NCBI GenBank assembly: GCA_036850595.1
Contig: CM072154.1
Coordinates: 9,493,330 to 9,557,329, forward strand
From: Rhyacichthys aspro
Taxonomy: Eukaryota; Chordata; Actinopteri; Gobiiformes; Rhyacichthyidae
Reading direction: 5' to 3'
DNA length: 64,000 bases
A program made the translations under genes and the position numbers. Shown here piece by piece: positions 12,385 through 24,025 of the stretch; the first letter of the stretch is position 1, and every line of letters starts with the position of its first letter. The notes beneath the pieces are model-generated. The model saw nothing but the letters and a program-made list of their open reading frames with translations, had not been told where the DNA came from and did not search any database.

Positions 12385-15300
12385 TAATAAAACATTATTG
12401 CAAAGCTACTCCATTTCCATATGAACCAAATAATTCTCATTCATATATGATTGTACATAGGCTCACATACCCCCTACTTTAAATTATCAAGCCACAATAA
12501 TGCAATTAGCCTAACAAAGGAAATGGTAATCCACTAGGCGCTATGAATGCATGGGTGGGATGCATCTGTAATGACCTGAGAATGACTCTGAGGAATTTTC
12601 ACACCAATAAGCTCCAGGAGAGCTGGGCTCAAAGTTTGCGGAGTCTCACACACGCATTCATACAGAGCTAATCCCAATGTGGCGCAATTGAGTAAAAGAA
12701 ATGAACTTTTAGCATGCAAACTGCTCACAAAGCCAGTTTCTCTTCATAAAATATGACTTATGATGATTAACAGTGAAGGTATGAAACATTATCAGGCCAC
12801 CAGCAGTTTCATAGCTGGGGGTAGAATCACATATGCTAATAAAGCAGATGTCCACAGTCTTCAACACATTCCAGACACCCTGTAAAAACAAAGCCCCTTT
12901 CTTCCCCAAGGAGCTGAGCCCCATCTCTGACTGTCTCCAAAGCTTCATATAAACATTTTACGTCACAACCCCCTAACAATAATCCCAACTGTCCATTACG
13001 TTCTGGTCAAGGTGTGTGCTATCCTTTTCTCTTAAACGTCCAGTGGAAAATTCGAGGGCCACTCTTTTTTGGACGCCATTTGAATTCATCAGCCATTGTT
13101 GCCTCTGCACAGGCATTTATGATGTCACTGCAAACATAAGCTTTGTCCTCAAATGAAGGATCAGCCAGGGTTCGTGGCCTTATGGGGTCAAACAAACAGC
13201 AAATATGGACAGGCGATGACTCAGATCTCGGGCTTGGCTGGACATTACCGTGGCAGGGAGCCTTTTGGAGCATTGGAAAGTCTTTTAAGTGATTCCAAAT
13301 TAGTGATGCAAGAGTTGAAACAGCGCAGATTTGACTTATCTTCTTCCCCCCACCTCTATCACCATCCTCTCCAGTCATATCACAATGAAAACAAGAGCAT
13401 TTCCTGCCACACAACACCCTCTGGGATTCCACTGACCACCCTCAACCAACTTTAGATTTCAAATCAGTTTCATAAACATCTCAAAACGTACAAATGCCAC
13501 TACTTACTACCTTAGATTTAGGGACGTGCACATGAATGAGTGCATTGACACACTGAGACACAACAATGGCTTGTATGTGTAAAGATCAGATTTCCGTCAT
13601 GTTTGTTTTCTTAGGATAAGGCATGAGTGAACAAAGAAAATATTTTGCTTGCTCACAGCCATCTGTTGAAACCAGTGGAATTTCTGAAATTGTAAATAGA
13701 TTTGCTTGCTTTAAGTGAGAGGATATTCTTACATTTGCACAACACATAAAAAGGCATTTCATGATCTATTAATAAAGGGCTTTATTCTAATTCGTTCACG
13801 TAATCCTATAGGGAACTGGTGTAATCTGCTTTGCCAAATACAGTGTTTTCTCTACAACCAAAGTTATTGATTGCTTAAGAACAATCTAATCACCTTATAA
13901 TAACACAGTTGCATTGAAAACAAACCCAGCAACTGGCCACGCTGTGCAACAGTTTGAATGAGGGGCAACACAATGCAACATGCTGACAGGGGAAAATGAT
14001 CACAGGCTGTAGCAAAAAGCCTGCATAAAACAACAAATCCTGTATCTGCTCTGACTAATAACACTTAGCCAGCATTTCACCACTTCCATCTCACAAAAAT
14101 ATGGCATGAAAGAAGACAATTGAGGGATTGTTCTGTCCTTCAATGCCTGGTGCCATGCGCACGGTCAAAACCATGCAAACATTCATTTGTTTAGGGTTAG
14201 TGGCACAGAAACAGGAACGAGAAAACAATGGCCAAATGTCTTTGTTGCCGAATGACAAAAGCTGATAGCCGCTTATTTGCATTCAGGAGAGATCACACTC
14301 AGTGGGCATTGCTAAATGGTCAAAACCATGTTGTCATAAAACCAACAGAAAGCAGGTAAAATTGCAGCATTCCTTTGTCCCTGAGGACTTTACAGGCTTT
14401 GATGCTCAGTCTATCCGCTCCAAAATTATTTTTCTGCCCTCCGGAGGACTGCTTTTAAACTTAAAGAAACAACTGCAACAAAAGAGCTGTCAGGGAAGTG
14501 CTTCCTGATAACCCAAGAATGACAAAATAAGACAAACACTCACGGCCACATGGACAGCAAGCACAGAGGAGGGGCTGCCAGGTTCAAATAGAAAGTAAAA
14601 CTCCATTGATTAGCTGCAATTTATGTCTTCAAAGTTTAAGGACAGTCACTCTAAGAACAACTGTGTTTGAAGCAGTATTTGGCTCTTGGTAACAGTATTG
14701 ACTGAACTCATAGACACAATGGCTGCGTAATGTGTTTGCAAATAATCACACACCATTCACAAAGGCAAATTAAGGTGTCTTTTTGGATTGTGGCTGATCA
14801 AATATCTCAATCATGTTGATGGTTTTCTGTCTTTAACAAAATACGGCAGAGATAAAAGCCTGCAGTGTTCCCAGAAATCAAAACTCGCTTAAGATGTCAA
14901 TAATGTCACAGCAGAGAAGACGCTTGCTTCGGAAAAACAAATCCATATCAATACCTTGCCAGTCGGTTAATTACATTAGAGCATCAGTGCCATTTGATGA
15001 TGGGTTAACGAATTGTGAGCAAACTAAGCAGAGGTCAGAGAATGTACTGGGGAAGTGTGGGAGCTGGGCTGTGCTATTTACAACCACGGCTGATGAAAAA
15101 ATAAAGTGTAATGCTATATTCATTAAGGCCTATTTTACAGCCCTCTTAGGGTTTCACACCGTTTAAAATGGCTGCCCTCTTTCACTACCGCCTGTGTGTG
15201 TATGTGTCTCATTCTGGCAGTTGTCTTTCCATCACCTTGTCCTCTCTGGATCTGTTTATGTCCAGAAGGAATGCATCACAACTTACGATTTCTTTAAGCA

Positions 15301-15929
15301 GCTGTGAGTGGAAATTGCTTTTTGGGGGGAGACATTTATGACCCCATTCAAAGAGCTGACATCTCAAACACAGGAAGGAAGGAACTGAGAAGTGCCATAC
15401 AGTATCAAGAGGTCCCTTTAAAAGTGCTCCGAGCTTTTCTTGGAAACACATAAAAACAAAATCGCAAAGCCAAAACATAGATGTTATAGGGAAAGTTAAT
15501 AAGATGTTCCAATACTACCAGGTAATCACAGATAATTATTAAGCTTTGCATTGTAGCCGTATTATAATGTCTCCCTCGAAAAATGCTGCAGTTCATTGAA
15601 AAAGCACTTAACCTGACTGTGGTGTCGCATGTGGAGCAGTGGCATAGTGCGGGTAAAATGGCCTCTCCTTCTTCTCAAGGGTGCTCAGGATTAAGGCCTG
15701 GAAGTCTGTTAGATAATAGATCAAAGAAATATAGATGAGAGCACTTCAAGTTTTTTTCCCACATTATAATCACCTTCATACATAATAGAATCTCACAGGC
15801 TACCTGGAGAAAGAAAATGGTTTTAATGGTAATAATGAATAATGGAAGTGATGGTCAATGGTTGTCTTCTGGTTACAATGTTACCTAAAAGGCTAGTCTC
15901 ATTTATTAGATTAAATTATTCAGTTTTGG
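12385..15929. other. Non-coding; no gene recognised
   Basis: A 137-codon minus-strand frame at 13019-13432 overlaps a 100-codon plus-strand frame, with no domain or splice context. Both are probably chance. Nothing else was seen. Confidence 0.45.
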
Positions 15930-16300
15930 CTTACTTAGCATTAGCATTTTAGCATTGCGTTGAATAGCAAACCTGATTACCTAGCTAACAAACATCTATA
16001 TAGCTACTCACCTGCTAGCTAGTTATCACATTGTCCACCTACAAACAGGTACTTGTATTTTATTTGGGTTGCTAAAAATTTCTATTAGCTCACAAATTAG
16101 AAGAAAAATATATTTTAAGTAAAGTATTATTAGAAAAGTATTTGTCAGAAAAAAATATTCTAGGAGAAGTAAGTTGTTGTAGCTAACTTGGCATTAGCAT
16201 TTTAGCATTGCATTAAATGGCAAACCTAATTTACTTTGCTAACAAAAATCTATACGGGCATCTACAGCTCACCTGCAAGCTTTTAATTGTCCATCTATAT
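15930..16300. repeat. Diverged direct duplication, about 115-bp units
   Basis: The segment starting cttagcattagcattttagc (about 15935-16045) recurs at 16190-16300 as cttggcattagcattttagc. Both continue with gctaacaaa..atctata, then ctcacctgc and ttgtcca. About 145 bp of AT-rich DNA separates the units. Confidence 0.7.
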
Positions 16301-17134
16301 GCCAAGGATCATCAAAAGAGCACTTAAAGGGAATAAAACCAATTTGTCAATGACAAAATTGAATTAAATAGGAAAATCAGGCCAACAGCTTATAGAGAAA
16401 ATCACCAAACAAGGCTGCTAAACCAGACCAGAAATTTAGGCCATGATTCGTCTGGTCTTTGAAATATGGGTCCTCTCTTCTGATTGGATGAAAGAGGATG
16501 GGATACTAAATTTATTCACCACTTGTTGCAAAGCAGAGGGTCCGTGGGAATATACTGCTATCTAACCTTTAATTTATGAAAACACATCACTCATTTCTCC
16601 TTTAAGGTATTGTAAGATATTAGCTTATGTAACTACTACAATAATCAATTGGACTGTTACAAACTCACGTAGGACTAATAAATCTCCATATATATCTTGT
16701 ATAAACGAAATGTGTGATATTGTGTTGTATGTGGTGTCAGGTGCTCCTTCAGTGCCCCATCATTCACAGTCACATAGAAGGATATCTGGTGCATTGTATA
16801 TTTGAAAACTGATTTTGAAGGTATAGATTTAATGGTAAAAAGTTTAGTGGTGTTTTGTTTTTGGGTAAAAAAAATAAGAAAGAAAAATGTATTGACAAAA
16901 AAACGCTGGTCAGGCTTATTCGTCAAACAACTTTATCTTAGCCTGTAGCCATGCTGAGCCAGAAAATGTAGTGCCATTAGAGCTGAGGGACAAGAACAAA
17001 TCAATAATCAACTGTTCAGAGAGCTTCCTATTCAGGTGCTGCATTTACTTGTGCAAATACTAAGTGCCGAAGACTGCAAGTTAAAAGTGGGCAGGAATAT
17101 ATACTTAGATATACACATATAGAGCAAAGAGCAC

Positions 17135-17140
17135 TTTATT
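17135..17140 (-). terminator. Candidate zfp64 poly(A) signal AATAAA (distal)
   Basis: A second AATAAA on the gene strand, about 635 nt past the zfp64 stop. Which of the two signals is used cannot be decided from sequence. Confidence 0.3.
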
Positions 17141-17481
17141 GAAAAATCTATGTGGAGACCAGCTTGGCTTTTAAAACATAAGACCTTGATGTGTTGTTTT
17201 CTGTAATTGACTTCCTAGATTCAGAATGAGGCATACTACCTTCAATCATCAGCAAAAACCTTCCAAGACAGAATATGTAGCATTATGAGGCTGCAGTTCA
17301 ATCTCAGCGGCTTGAGGGGCATCACTGTGCTGCCATCTTTTGGTCACAACAGGGAACTTCTCCATACTTTGGGGAAAAAAGACCATATATTTTTTCGAGT
17401 GATGTCTTGCGGTCACAGATGATATTATGTTTTAAATTCTATGCAATCATAACAGAACAGATAATCCATGTGGCAAACCTC

Positions 17482-17620
17482 AAAGCAACACTGTGTAACT
17501 TTTCAGGAGATATGCATAAATTTTATTCCACAAGATATGTTTTCTCAAGATGACAGTGTGCCCCATTAATCAGGAAACCATCAAAATGACTTTGAGGCAT
17601 TATACTAATGGTTTTAAAGG
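17482..17620 (-). mobile_element. MITE-like fragment in the zfp64 3' region
   Basis: On the plus strand it starts aaagcaacactgtgtaactt, like the terminus of the 11824-12384 element. Its reverse complement contains CCTCAAAGTCATTTTGATGG, close to cctcaaagtaattatgatgg at 12169. It holds an AATAAA on the zfp64 strand. Confidence 0.4.
17522..17527 (-). terminator. Candidate zfp64 poly(A) signal AATAAA (proximal)
   Basis: TTTATT on the plus strand reads AATAAA on the gene strand, about 250 nt past the stop codon. It lies inside a MITE-like repeat (about 17482-17620), so the signal may have come from a transposable element. Confidence 0.4.
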
Positions 17621-17775
17621 TATGTATTTCATTCTTGACAGTTACAAAATGTTTCCGCATTCATGATGATGGTCAAAAGGTCAATAAAAGATGTTGCTGT
17701 TCATGTCTTAAATTTGGGTTAAGGAGTTTTAACTGCAACAAAATATCATGTAAGTAAAGTCTTTTGTGAAGCTAT

Positions 17776-20384
17776 TCATTGTGGGATGCCTTCCAGTGAG
17801 TGTGAATTGCAGTAGAGTGTCTGTGGGAGCTGGTCTATTACATTCTGCTGAGGCTGAGTGGACACTATAAGCGGCACACTGTGGATGACCACATTCTGAC
17901 TGCCCAGGCTGATGTTTGGCACCAGCAATGTACTTTCTTCACAAGCTAAGGCACTCTCCTCGATCATTCCCACCGTTGTTGAAATGTCGGCAGGCTGTCC
18001 ACACACCGTTGTGGGTGGATCAGCAGAGGTCACCATGGCGGCATTGCCTTCTGTCACTACTGTAACCTCCGTGCCCCCTTCCTGGATGAGAGCTTTGAGA
18101 CCTTCTAGTTCGGAGCAAATAAAGGTCTGTGTAGCGCTGCTGGAGTCCTGAGAGGTCATGGCTCTGTGGAGCAAGGCCTGGTGCAGTGAGTTGGTGGAGT
18201 CCTCAGAGGTGAGCTGTGTCAAAAGGACAGTTTGTGGTTCAAGGGTGGCCTCTGTAGTCTGGGATGTCCCCATTGGTTGTATGGGTGTGAGCAAGTTGAC
18301 CTGTTGGATCATGGAGTTTACAACCATGTTCTGGTTTTCTGGGCTGAGCAGAAGCATGTTGGTTTTAGTTGGACTGTCCACAGCTGCTAAAGTTTCCTGG
18401 TTCAGAGGGTGAGATACAATGATTTTGAGCTGTGTGCTGCCATAAGAAGGCATTGAGTCAGTTGCAGTGGGAACATCAAGTTGGGAGTTGCACTGCGAAG
18501 TTGTGGCAGGAACCAAAGTGACTGTATTTGTTGGAGCAGAGAGCTGGAGTTGCAACATATTTTGAGTGTCTCTGTGTTGCTTTTTGTGGCTCCTCAAAGA
18601 GTCTTCTCTTACAAAAGAAGCGTCACAAGAGTCACAGCAGAAAGCTCGAGTTGCGTCTAGTTTGGCTCGATATCGAGAGCTAATAGGCTTTGGAGATTCA
18701 TTGCCTCCATTTTTACTCCCAACTCGGCCACTTTTCCCCGTGTTGCCTTTCTCTGGTTTATCTCCATGAAACTTCTTTTTGTGGATGACTAAGTTGCTGC
18801 GCTGTTTGGAGGCGAAGTTGCAAAATTCACATTTAAAAGGTCGCTCATCAGAGTGGATCCTCTCGTGGACTTTGAGTGCCCCCTTGCTAGAACAGGAGTA
18901 AGTGCACTTGGAACACTGAATGGGCTGTGTGGGCTGGTGTTCCCGGGAGTGCTGCCGCAGAGCTGTTTTATTGGTGCACTTAAAATCACATTGCGTGCAG
19001 TGAAAAGAGTTCTCTGTGCCATGTTTGATCTGAATATGAGATTTTAGGTTGCCTTTCATGGCACATCGGTATTCACAGAAGTCACACTTATATGGCTTCT
19101 CACCAGAGTGAATCCGGATGTGCCTCTTCAAGTCTGAGTTTATTTTAAACTTTGCATCACACTGCTGGCATTGGAAAGGAGCATCACCTATGAAAGAAGA
19201 ACAACATTTGTCTATTTCAATAAATCACTTCCACTCTGTTTTCAATGCTTTTTAACCACTTACCAGTGTGTGAGCGAAGGTGCACAGTGAGCTGACTGGA
19301 GTTGCGGCTGGCGTATGGACAGATCTGACATTTAAAAGGCCGTTCATCGTAATGGATGCGCAAATGCTTCTTCAGACTGCTGCTATCTGCCGCTGCATAC
19401 GGGCAGTGTTTGCACTTATGTGGCTTCTCACCCGTGTGTGAGCGGCTGTGCATGTTGAGCTTGTCCCGACGGCTGAAGCGCTTATGGCACAGCTCACACT
19501 CGAATGGTTTCTCACCTGAACAGAGAACAGTTAAACAGCTGTTAATATTTAAGCTATTTAAGTACAGGTGTAACCTCTGTACAAGCAGTGACTTACCAGT
19601 GTGAGTTTTGAGATGCCGCTCCATATCTTTTTGGCCATACTGCGTTTTAAAAGTGCAACCTGAACATAAAAAGTTCAATAAATACCTGTTCACCTTTGTG
19701 TTCTGATGTTGTCCTAATGACTTTCAGACATAACTAACAGGAAGTACAGTTTCCCTGCTAAGCTCTCAGAGAGAAGGAATGTGTTACAGTCATAAAAGAC
19801 AACAGGCACCAACCTGAGAAACAGCAGCTGTGTCTCTTTGAAGTCAGGGAAGGTTTTAATTTTTTAGAAGGTGTTTTCTGTGCTTTGGTCATGGTCTTTT
19901 TAACACCTCTCATGACACAGGTCTTGTAGGTTTCCTCAAAGACAAACTCAGTGTTGGAATCTGCAAATGAGATAGATAATATTGTTTATACGTATGCAGA
20001 CCTGCAGGCAGATTTAAACCAACAGTCTGATATTCAGTATTAATACAACAACAGGAGGTATTCATACCTGTCAGGTTGGCTGGTGAGGTTGTGGTTGTTG
20101 TGTCGGAGGATAGGACAGCACATCCATTTTGCTTATGAGCCCTAAACACTTCAAAATTGTTGAACTGTTGTTTGCAGAAGCCACAGATGTGAATGTCTGG
20201 GCTCACCTCTACCACCACTGAATGCACTGCCGCAAACAAACAGGGCAGAACATACGCTCACATTATATACCGTTAAGTGTATATATATGTAAAAATATAA
20301 CAATACTAACAAAAACACTCAATAAGCATGGTATTGCTACGAACATATCTTACCTTCTGTGTTGTATGTAGCCATTTCGAGCAT
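17776..20384 (-). CDS. zfp64: zfp64, C2H2 zinc-finger transcription factor, six coding exons, 687 aa
   Basis: Nuclear DNA-binding regulator. In mammals ZFP64 is reported to activate KMT2A/MLL transcription and to act with Notch (family knowledge). Coding exons, in transcript order: 20354-20384, 20068-20226, 19814-19960, 19597-19659, 19264-19515, 17776-19187. They total 2064 nt with GT/AG borders and every intron in phase 1. Residues 25-46 form a C-x2-C-x12-H-x4-C finger inside PDIHICGFCKQQFNN, a ZFP64 hallmark. Further fingers start near residues 109, 140, 168, 196, 224, 252, 281, 309 and 337, and an isolated one lies at 402-422. Residues 423-687 are a Thr/Gln/Ser-rich, activation-like tail. 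The first ATG (20384) is preceded in frame by TGA at 20403-20405. A second ATG at codon 4 has a stronger Kozak context and could also be used. Length is close to the roughly 680-aa human long isoform. No frameshift or missing metal ligand was seen in the standard fingers. Confidence 0.93.
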
Positions 20385-20599
20385 ATTTAGCTCAGTATCA
20401 TCTCATTTTCTGACACTTTAAATCATTTACAACGGTCATTACGATATTACACTTAAGCAATTCTTCCCCAGATGCAAAAATGACATTATATTGATAGACG
20501 CGTAGTATTCATTGTCAACACTATATTCTTTGTATACAGTAGCAATTGTAAAACATTTTACTTCAAACAACACTCAAAGGCTGATCATTTACGACACAA

Positions 20600-20720
20600 T
20601 ACACTTAGTTTGCGGCACCGATGGTTCTCTCCCGTGACGTCAGATGTTGCTTTTACAGCCATCGGAGATTTTAGCACTACCAAAGTCGACTCAATTTGCG
20701 CAACATATATTTTGTTTTCT
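20600..20720. promoter_or_regulatory. Probable zfp64 promoter with palindromic CRE; possibly bidirectional
   Basis: This segment lies 220-340 bp upstream of the zfp64 ATG. It has about eight CpGs in 120 bp within otherwise AT-rich DNA. A perfect TGACGTCA (ATF/CREB consensus) sits at 20635-20642. It is flanked by CCGATGG at 20618-20624 and its reverse complement CCATCGG at 20659-20665. The location and symmetry suggest a core promoter for zfp64 and perhaps for the divergent plus-strand reading frames starting near 21.2 kb. No TATA box was identified and the transcription start is unknown. Confidence 0.5.
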
Positions 20721-21236
20721 CTTATTAGCGCGAAACATATTTTACAAATACTTAATTCTCCTATATTATATTTTAGGAATCCACAGTACATTTTGACATT
20801 TTTTTTCACTTTCTTAAACGAATGTACAATTTTCACAGAATAATGTTTCATGAAATGCAATAATTACCCATGGCCCAGGAAAGCTGCATTGAAGCATGCT
20901 TTGGAGGTTGGTCCGTGTTTATTATTCATCCACTTGTGATTCACTTGTCGAACCAATCTAAATCATATTTTAATATGACGTTGACACCATGCATTACGTT
21001 TAAATTTGTGCAATCATTGAACATGAGTAACCTGGCTCTCTAGCATAGCGTTTTTTCCCCCAAACTTAAGCGCGACCATTACTGCCACCTGCTGTTCGAA
21101 TCTTAAACTGGCTACATCGGTCTAAATGTTTGTCAAAAGATGTCGTTGGCCTTTACAAAGTGAATTTAAATGTGTCAGGATTGGGTCTAAAACCTCATCG
21201 TTAGTTAGCATATTCATCAGTGTAGCCTTAGGCTAA

Positions 21237-21370
21237 CATGACTGCTGTATAGACCTTGGCACAAGTGGTGCCTTCAACGACTTACAAGAGTATTTTTCTT
21301 TGAGAGGTAAGATTTCAGATGCAGAAGTTGTTCTAGGGCACTTAAATATACACACTTTACCATCTTTCAA
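21237..21370 (+). pseudogene. Decayed gene: candidate 5' exon, 44 open codons
   Basis: The frame is open from the CAT at 21237 to a good donor (AA|GTAAGG at 21371), ending in phase 2. It includes the protein-like run GTSGAFNDLQEYFSLRGKIS. An in-frame TAA lies immediately upstream at 21234-21236, so either the true 5' end of the exon is lost or the acceptor differs. No start codon is visible in this frame. It is the first plus-strand segment beyond the zfp64 promoter region. The product is not recognised. Confidence 0.4.
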
Positions 21371-21435
21371 GTAAGGGCAATTTGCTCGACTGTAAGGCTG
21401 AGGGAATGAGAATGCCACTTTTTATGCCACAGCAG

Positions 21436-21619
21436 TTGTGCTACTGTGAATAAGCCATGAAAGTGACTGACATACAGCTCCATTTTCAGTGGCAGGTCCT
21501 TAACTGGCTGATTGCCACTGTGAAGCTCAGGAATTTCCTTACGCTGACTTTCCTGCGTGGCAAAGGCACAGGACTGATTCCCTCCCTGCTGAAACAGCAA
21601 ATCCTGCAGACAGACTGAG
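21436..21619 (+). pseudogene. Decayed gene: candidate exon, 53-codon frame ending in TGA
   Basis: The acceptor is ...tttttatgccacagcag, 65 nt after the previous donor. From the ATG at 21457 the frame runs 53 codons to TGA at 21616-21618, one base before a possible donor (G|GTGCGC). The translation is helix-like and includes HFQWQVLNWLIATVKL. Reading in from the previous exon's phase 2 gives a different frame up to 21457, so a 1-base indel is needed near CCATG (21455-21459). The in-frame TAA at 21451 is another sign of decay. It is also possible that this is a short independent ORF. Confidence 0.38.
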
Positions 21620-22399
21620 GTGCGCCTGCACACACACAACACACAAGCACACTCTTACAGTAAAGGGCCTTTTCTTTTCATGGCCTTATGAAGCTGACTA
21701 GTGATTACCAATGTCTTTGAACTTGATTTGGCCATAACTGTCAGTGTAATTTAAGATAGGCCAGATAGGTATCTCTCATGGTCTTGTGTAAAAAGATTTG
21801 TGAAATGCTTGCTACTGGGTTGGTTACTTGTACAACAGAACACAACATTCATATCATATGACAGTAAAGGACAAAAATGGTGTAATGAAATCAATGAAAT
21901 AATGTTATAATTTCAGAACAGAACTATGTAAACATGTGAAATACACATTTTGCATAACTGCAATCAATATTATTGAATTCTGTTCATCAGATACTTATGC
22001 TTTGCATGTCAGTATTTGACCATCCAGACTGAGCAAACTCAAAGCAGAATGACATTAACACCATAATGTATCCCCTACTATTCAAATAAAAAAAACATGT
22101 TCATTAACAAATTAACAAACAAACATTAAGCTTTCACTAGTACTTATTCGTAATATTGTGCATCTCTTGTCAGAGCTGTAAATATTTGTTTTCATGGACT
22201 CTTGCCAATCAAGTAAAAAGCTGTTATTATTGCCAAATGTGACAGGTTTATTATTTGTTATGATCAAACAATGCCCTTCCAATAATATTCATTAGTACCT
22301 AACCAGACCAGGAGTTCCAAATAGTGCTGAAATATGAGAAAGCTTAACGCAGCAAATTAGTGTATATGTTCCAGTCCCTTCTCACTATTCTTTTTCCAG

Positions 22400-22538
22400 T
22401 TATCTCTTCCTCTGGAAACAATAAACTCTGTTTCAGTTGTTGTACTCAGAAAACAAAACAGTTCTTGGACGTCCAGCTGTGCCAATTCTAATTTGTCGAC
22501 GTGTCCCTTTCCTATTCACGAAGACACCCGAGTATTCA
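22400..22538 (+). pseudogene. Decayed gene: exon with in-frame TAA
   Basis: It has a very strong acceptor (cccttctcactattctttttccag) and a strong donor (TTCA|GTGAGT). The chosen frame leaves one base at the 5' end and finishes in phase 0, matching the next exon. It contains a TAA at 22422-22424. After that it reads a protein-like stretch including LFQLLYSENKTVLGRPAVPI. A second frame is open through the segment, so frame choice rests on protein likeness and on phase agreement downstream. Confidence 0.45.
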
Positions 22539-22646
22539 GTGAGTGATGTAATGTCCCTCTTTTCCCCAATGAGACAAGGGCAACAATAGGGGGGAGTGCC
22601 TCTGTCACATTATTTTTCCCCACCGAGGCACGCCAGCTGCTTACAG

Positions 22647-22734
22647 TTGCTTAATGGCTATGAGCTGTCACAAGGCATCACAGCCCGCTGCCACACAGGA
22701 GCGGCAGATGCTTTAATTGCACAATGACTTGTAG
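22647..22734 (+). pseudogene. Decayed gene: exon with in-frame TGA
   Basis: The acceptor has a pyrimidine-rich tract ending gcttacag, and the donor is G|GTTGTC. Starting in phase 0 it gives 26 open codons (LLNGYELSQGITARCH...), then TGA at 22725-22727. CGA-to-TGA is a common CpG transition. It ends in phase 1, compatible with the following exon. The intron from the previous exon is 108 nt. Confidence 0.42.
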
Positions 22735-23117
22735 GTTGTCAACAGCAATTATAGCAGGCTTCCACCTGAGGGCACCCAAAGAACATCATCTACTTACTTC
22801 ACTGGCAAGACACAAGCCTCAGAAGCTGACTGCTACATATAAACCTGATCTGGAGTGTTGCTTCTGTCCAGACCAGACCCACAGACAGATTCCAAGTCTC
22901 TTTTTAGCTTAATGGTTCAGCCGTGTGCCGCAAAGACCCAGACAGGATTGTCAGGCAGCAGCTCAAGACCCCAAAATCATATTTAGACATGAAATATTTA
23001 TCCAGCTTTGTCACCTTAGGGCCCTCTGCTCACCGTGCGGCTGCAGGTCTTGGTGTGCAGAGTTTGAGTAATTTTTCTCATTATTAATTCATGTCATTTT
23101 TTCCCTTTATGATTCAG

Positions 23118-23180
23118 AGGAGGCTCATTCACCGCTGCCAGTTCTACGGCCATTATCATTAAGAAGAAGCAAATAAAGTG
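23118..23180 (+). pseudogene. Decayed gene: 63-nt exon with in-frame TAA
   Basis: It has a strong acceptor (tttttccctttatgattcag) and a strong donor (GTG|GTGAGT). The phase-compatible frame (two bases in, one base out) reads EAHSPLPVLRPLSLRRSK and then TAA at 23174-23176. A different frame is open throughout but does not fit the neighbouring phases. Confidence 0.4.
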
Positions 23181-24025
23181 GTGAGTTCAAAGCCGTGCTA
23201 CAGCTCGCACCAATCCTCATAGTGTATACAGTTATGAGAAAATACAGTGTAATGTTGTTCTCTATTTATAGCCAGCTTTTTATAATCAAACCCAGCACAC
23301 AAAGTGACCCTGGCTCGAGTCACGTCGAATCAAATGACTAAAAGATGTCCAGTGTTTGTTTTGAGCCATGAGATAAATTATACACATGTGTATGAATTCC
23401 TTTGGTCAACAGCTGCCATCTCAGCATCAGATAACACACAGCTAAAGTCTGGGAACCGTCAGATGCCTCCAGCGCTCCCACTTTATCATCTAAAAAGACA
23501 GAGTATACACAAGCACGCACACACAGACGGCAAGTGCAGCAGTGCCACACACAAAAGGCGCACATGCTCACACGCAAATCAGCACCCTGCTCTTTGTATC
23601 TGCCAACTGATGCAGATGATAGGCTGCAGATGAGCGCAGGCTAACTAGAGACTAGCGGGTGCATGCGCCTTCACACACACACAATGGCAGGCCCAGGCTT
23701 TAGGTGGAGACTGTTTGATCTCTAAGAAAGCATTTAAATAGTGTTTTAGAATGGGGAACCCTATCCATTATTCCAAGTGATAATTTTGCTGACAGAGTAG
23801 CAAGTGTTGATACCTTTGAGAAGTCGAAGGCTTACTTGAAGTGAACGTTGAGAGAGGGAAAGAATAGAAATTTGTGTCTTATTTGATTTTGGCTATAGCC
23901 GCACAAAAATAGGAATGTGTGCTTTTTGTGATTGAGTATTTTGTCTTTGTATGGGGATACGGTGCAGTACTAATATGAAGGAAAAGGTAATTTTCTAAAA
24001 TGTGACTATTTTTTGTCTTTTGCAG

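Noticed and set aside
13019..13432. 137-codon minus-strand frame overlapping a 100-codon plus frame
   Set aside because: Opposed overlapping frames with no protein-family features. Probably a stop-poor stretch.
20870..21043. Short ATG-started plus-strand frame (MAQESCIEACFGGW...) as a first exon of the decayed gene
   Set aside because: It has a reasonable start context but no good donor and no phase evidence linking it to 21237. Kept only as a possibility.
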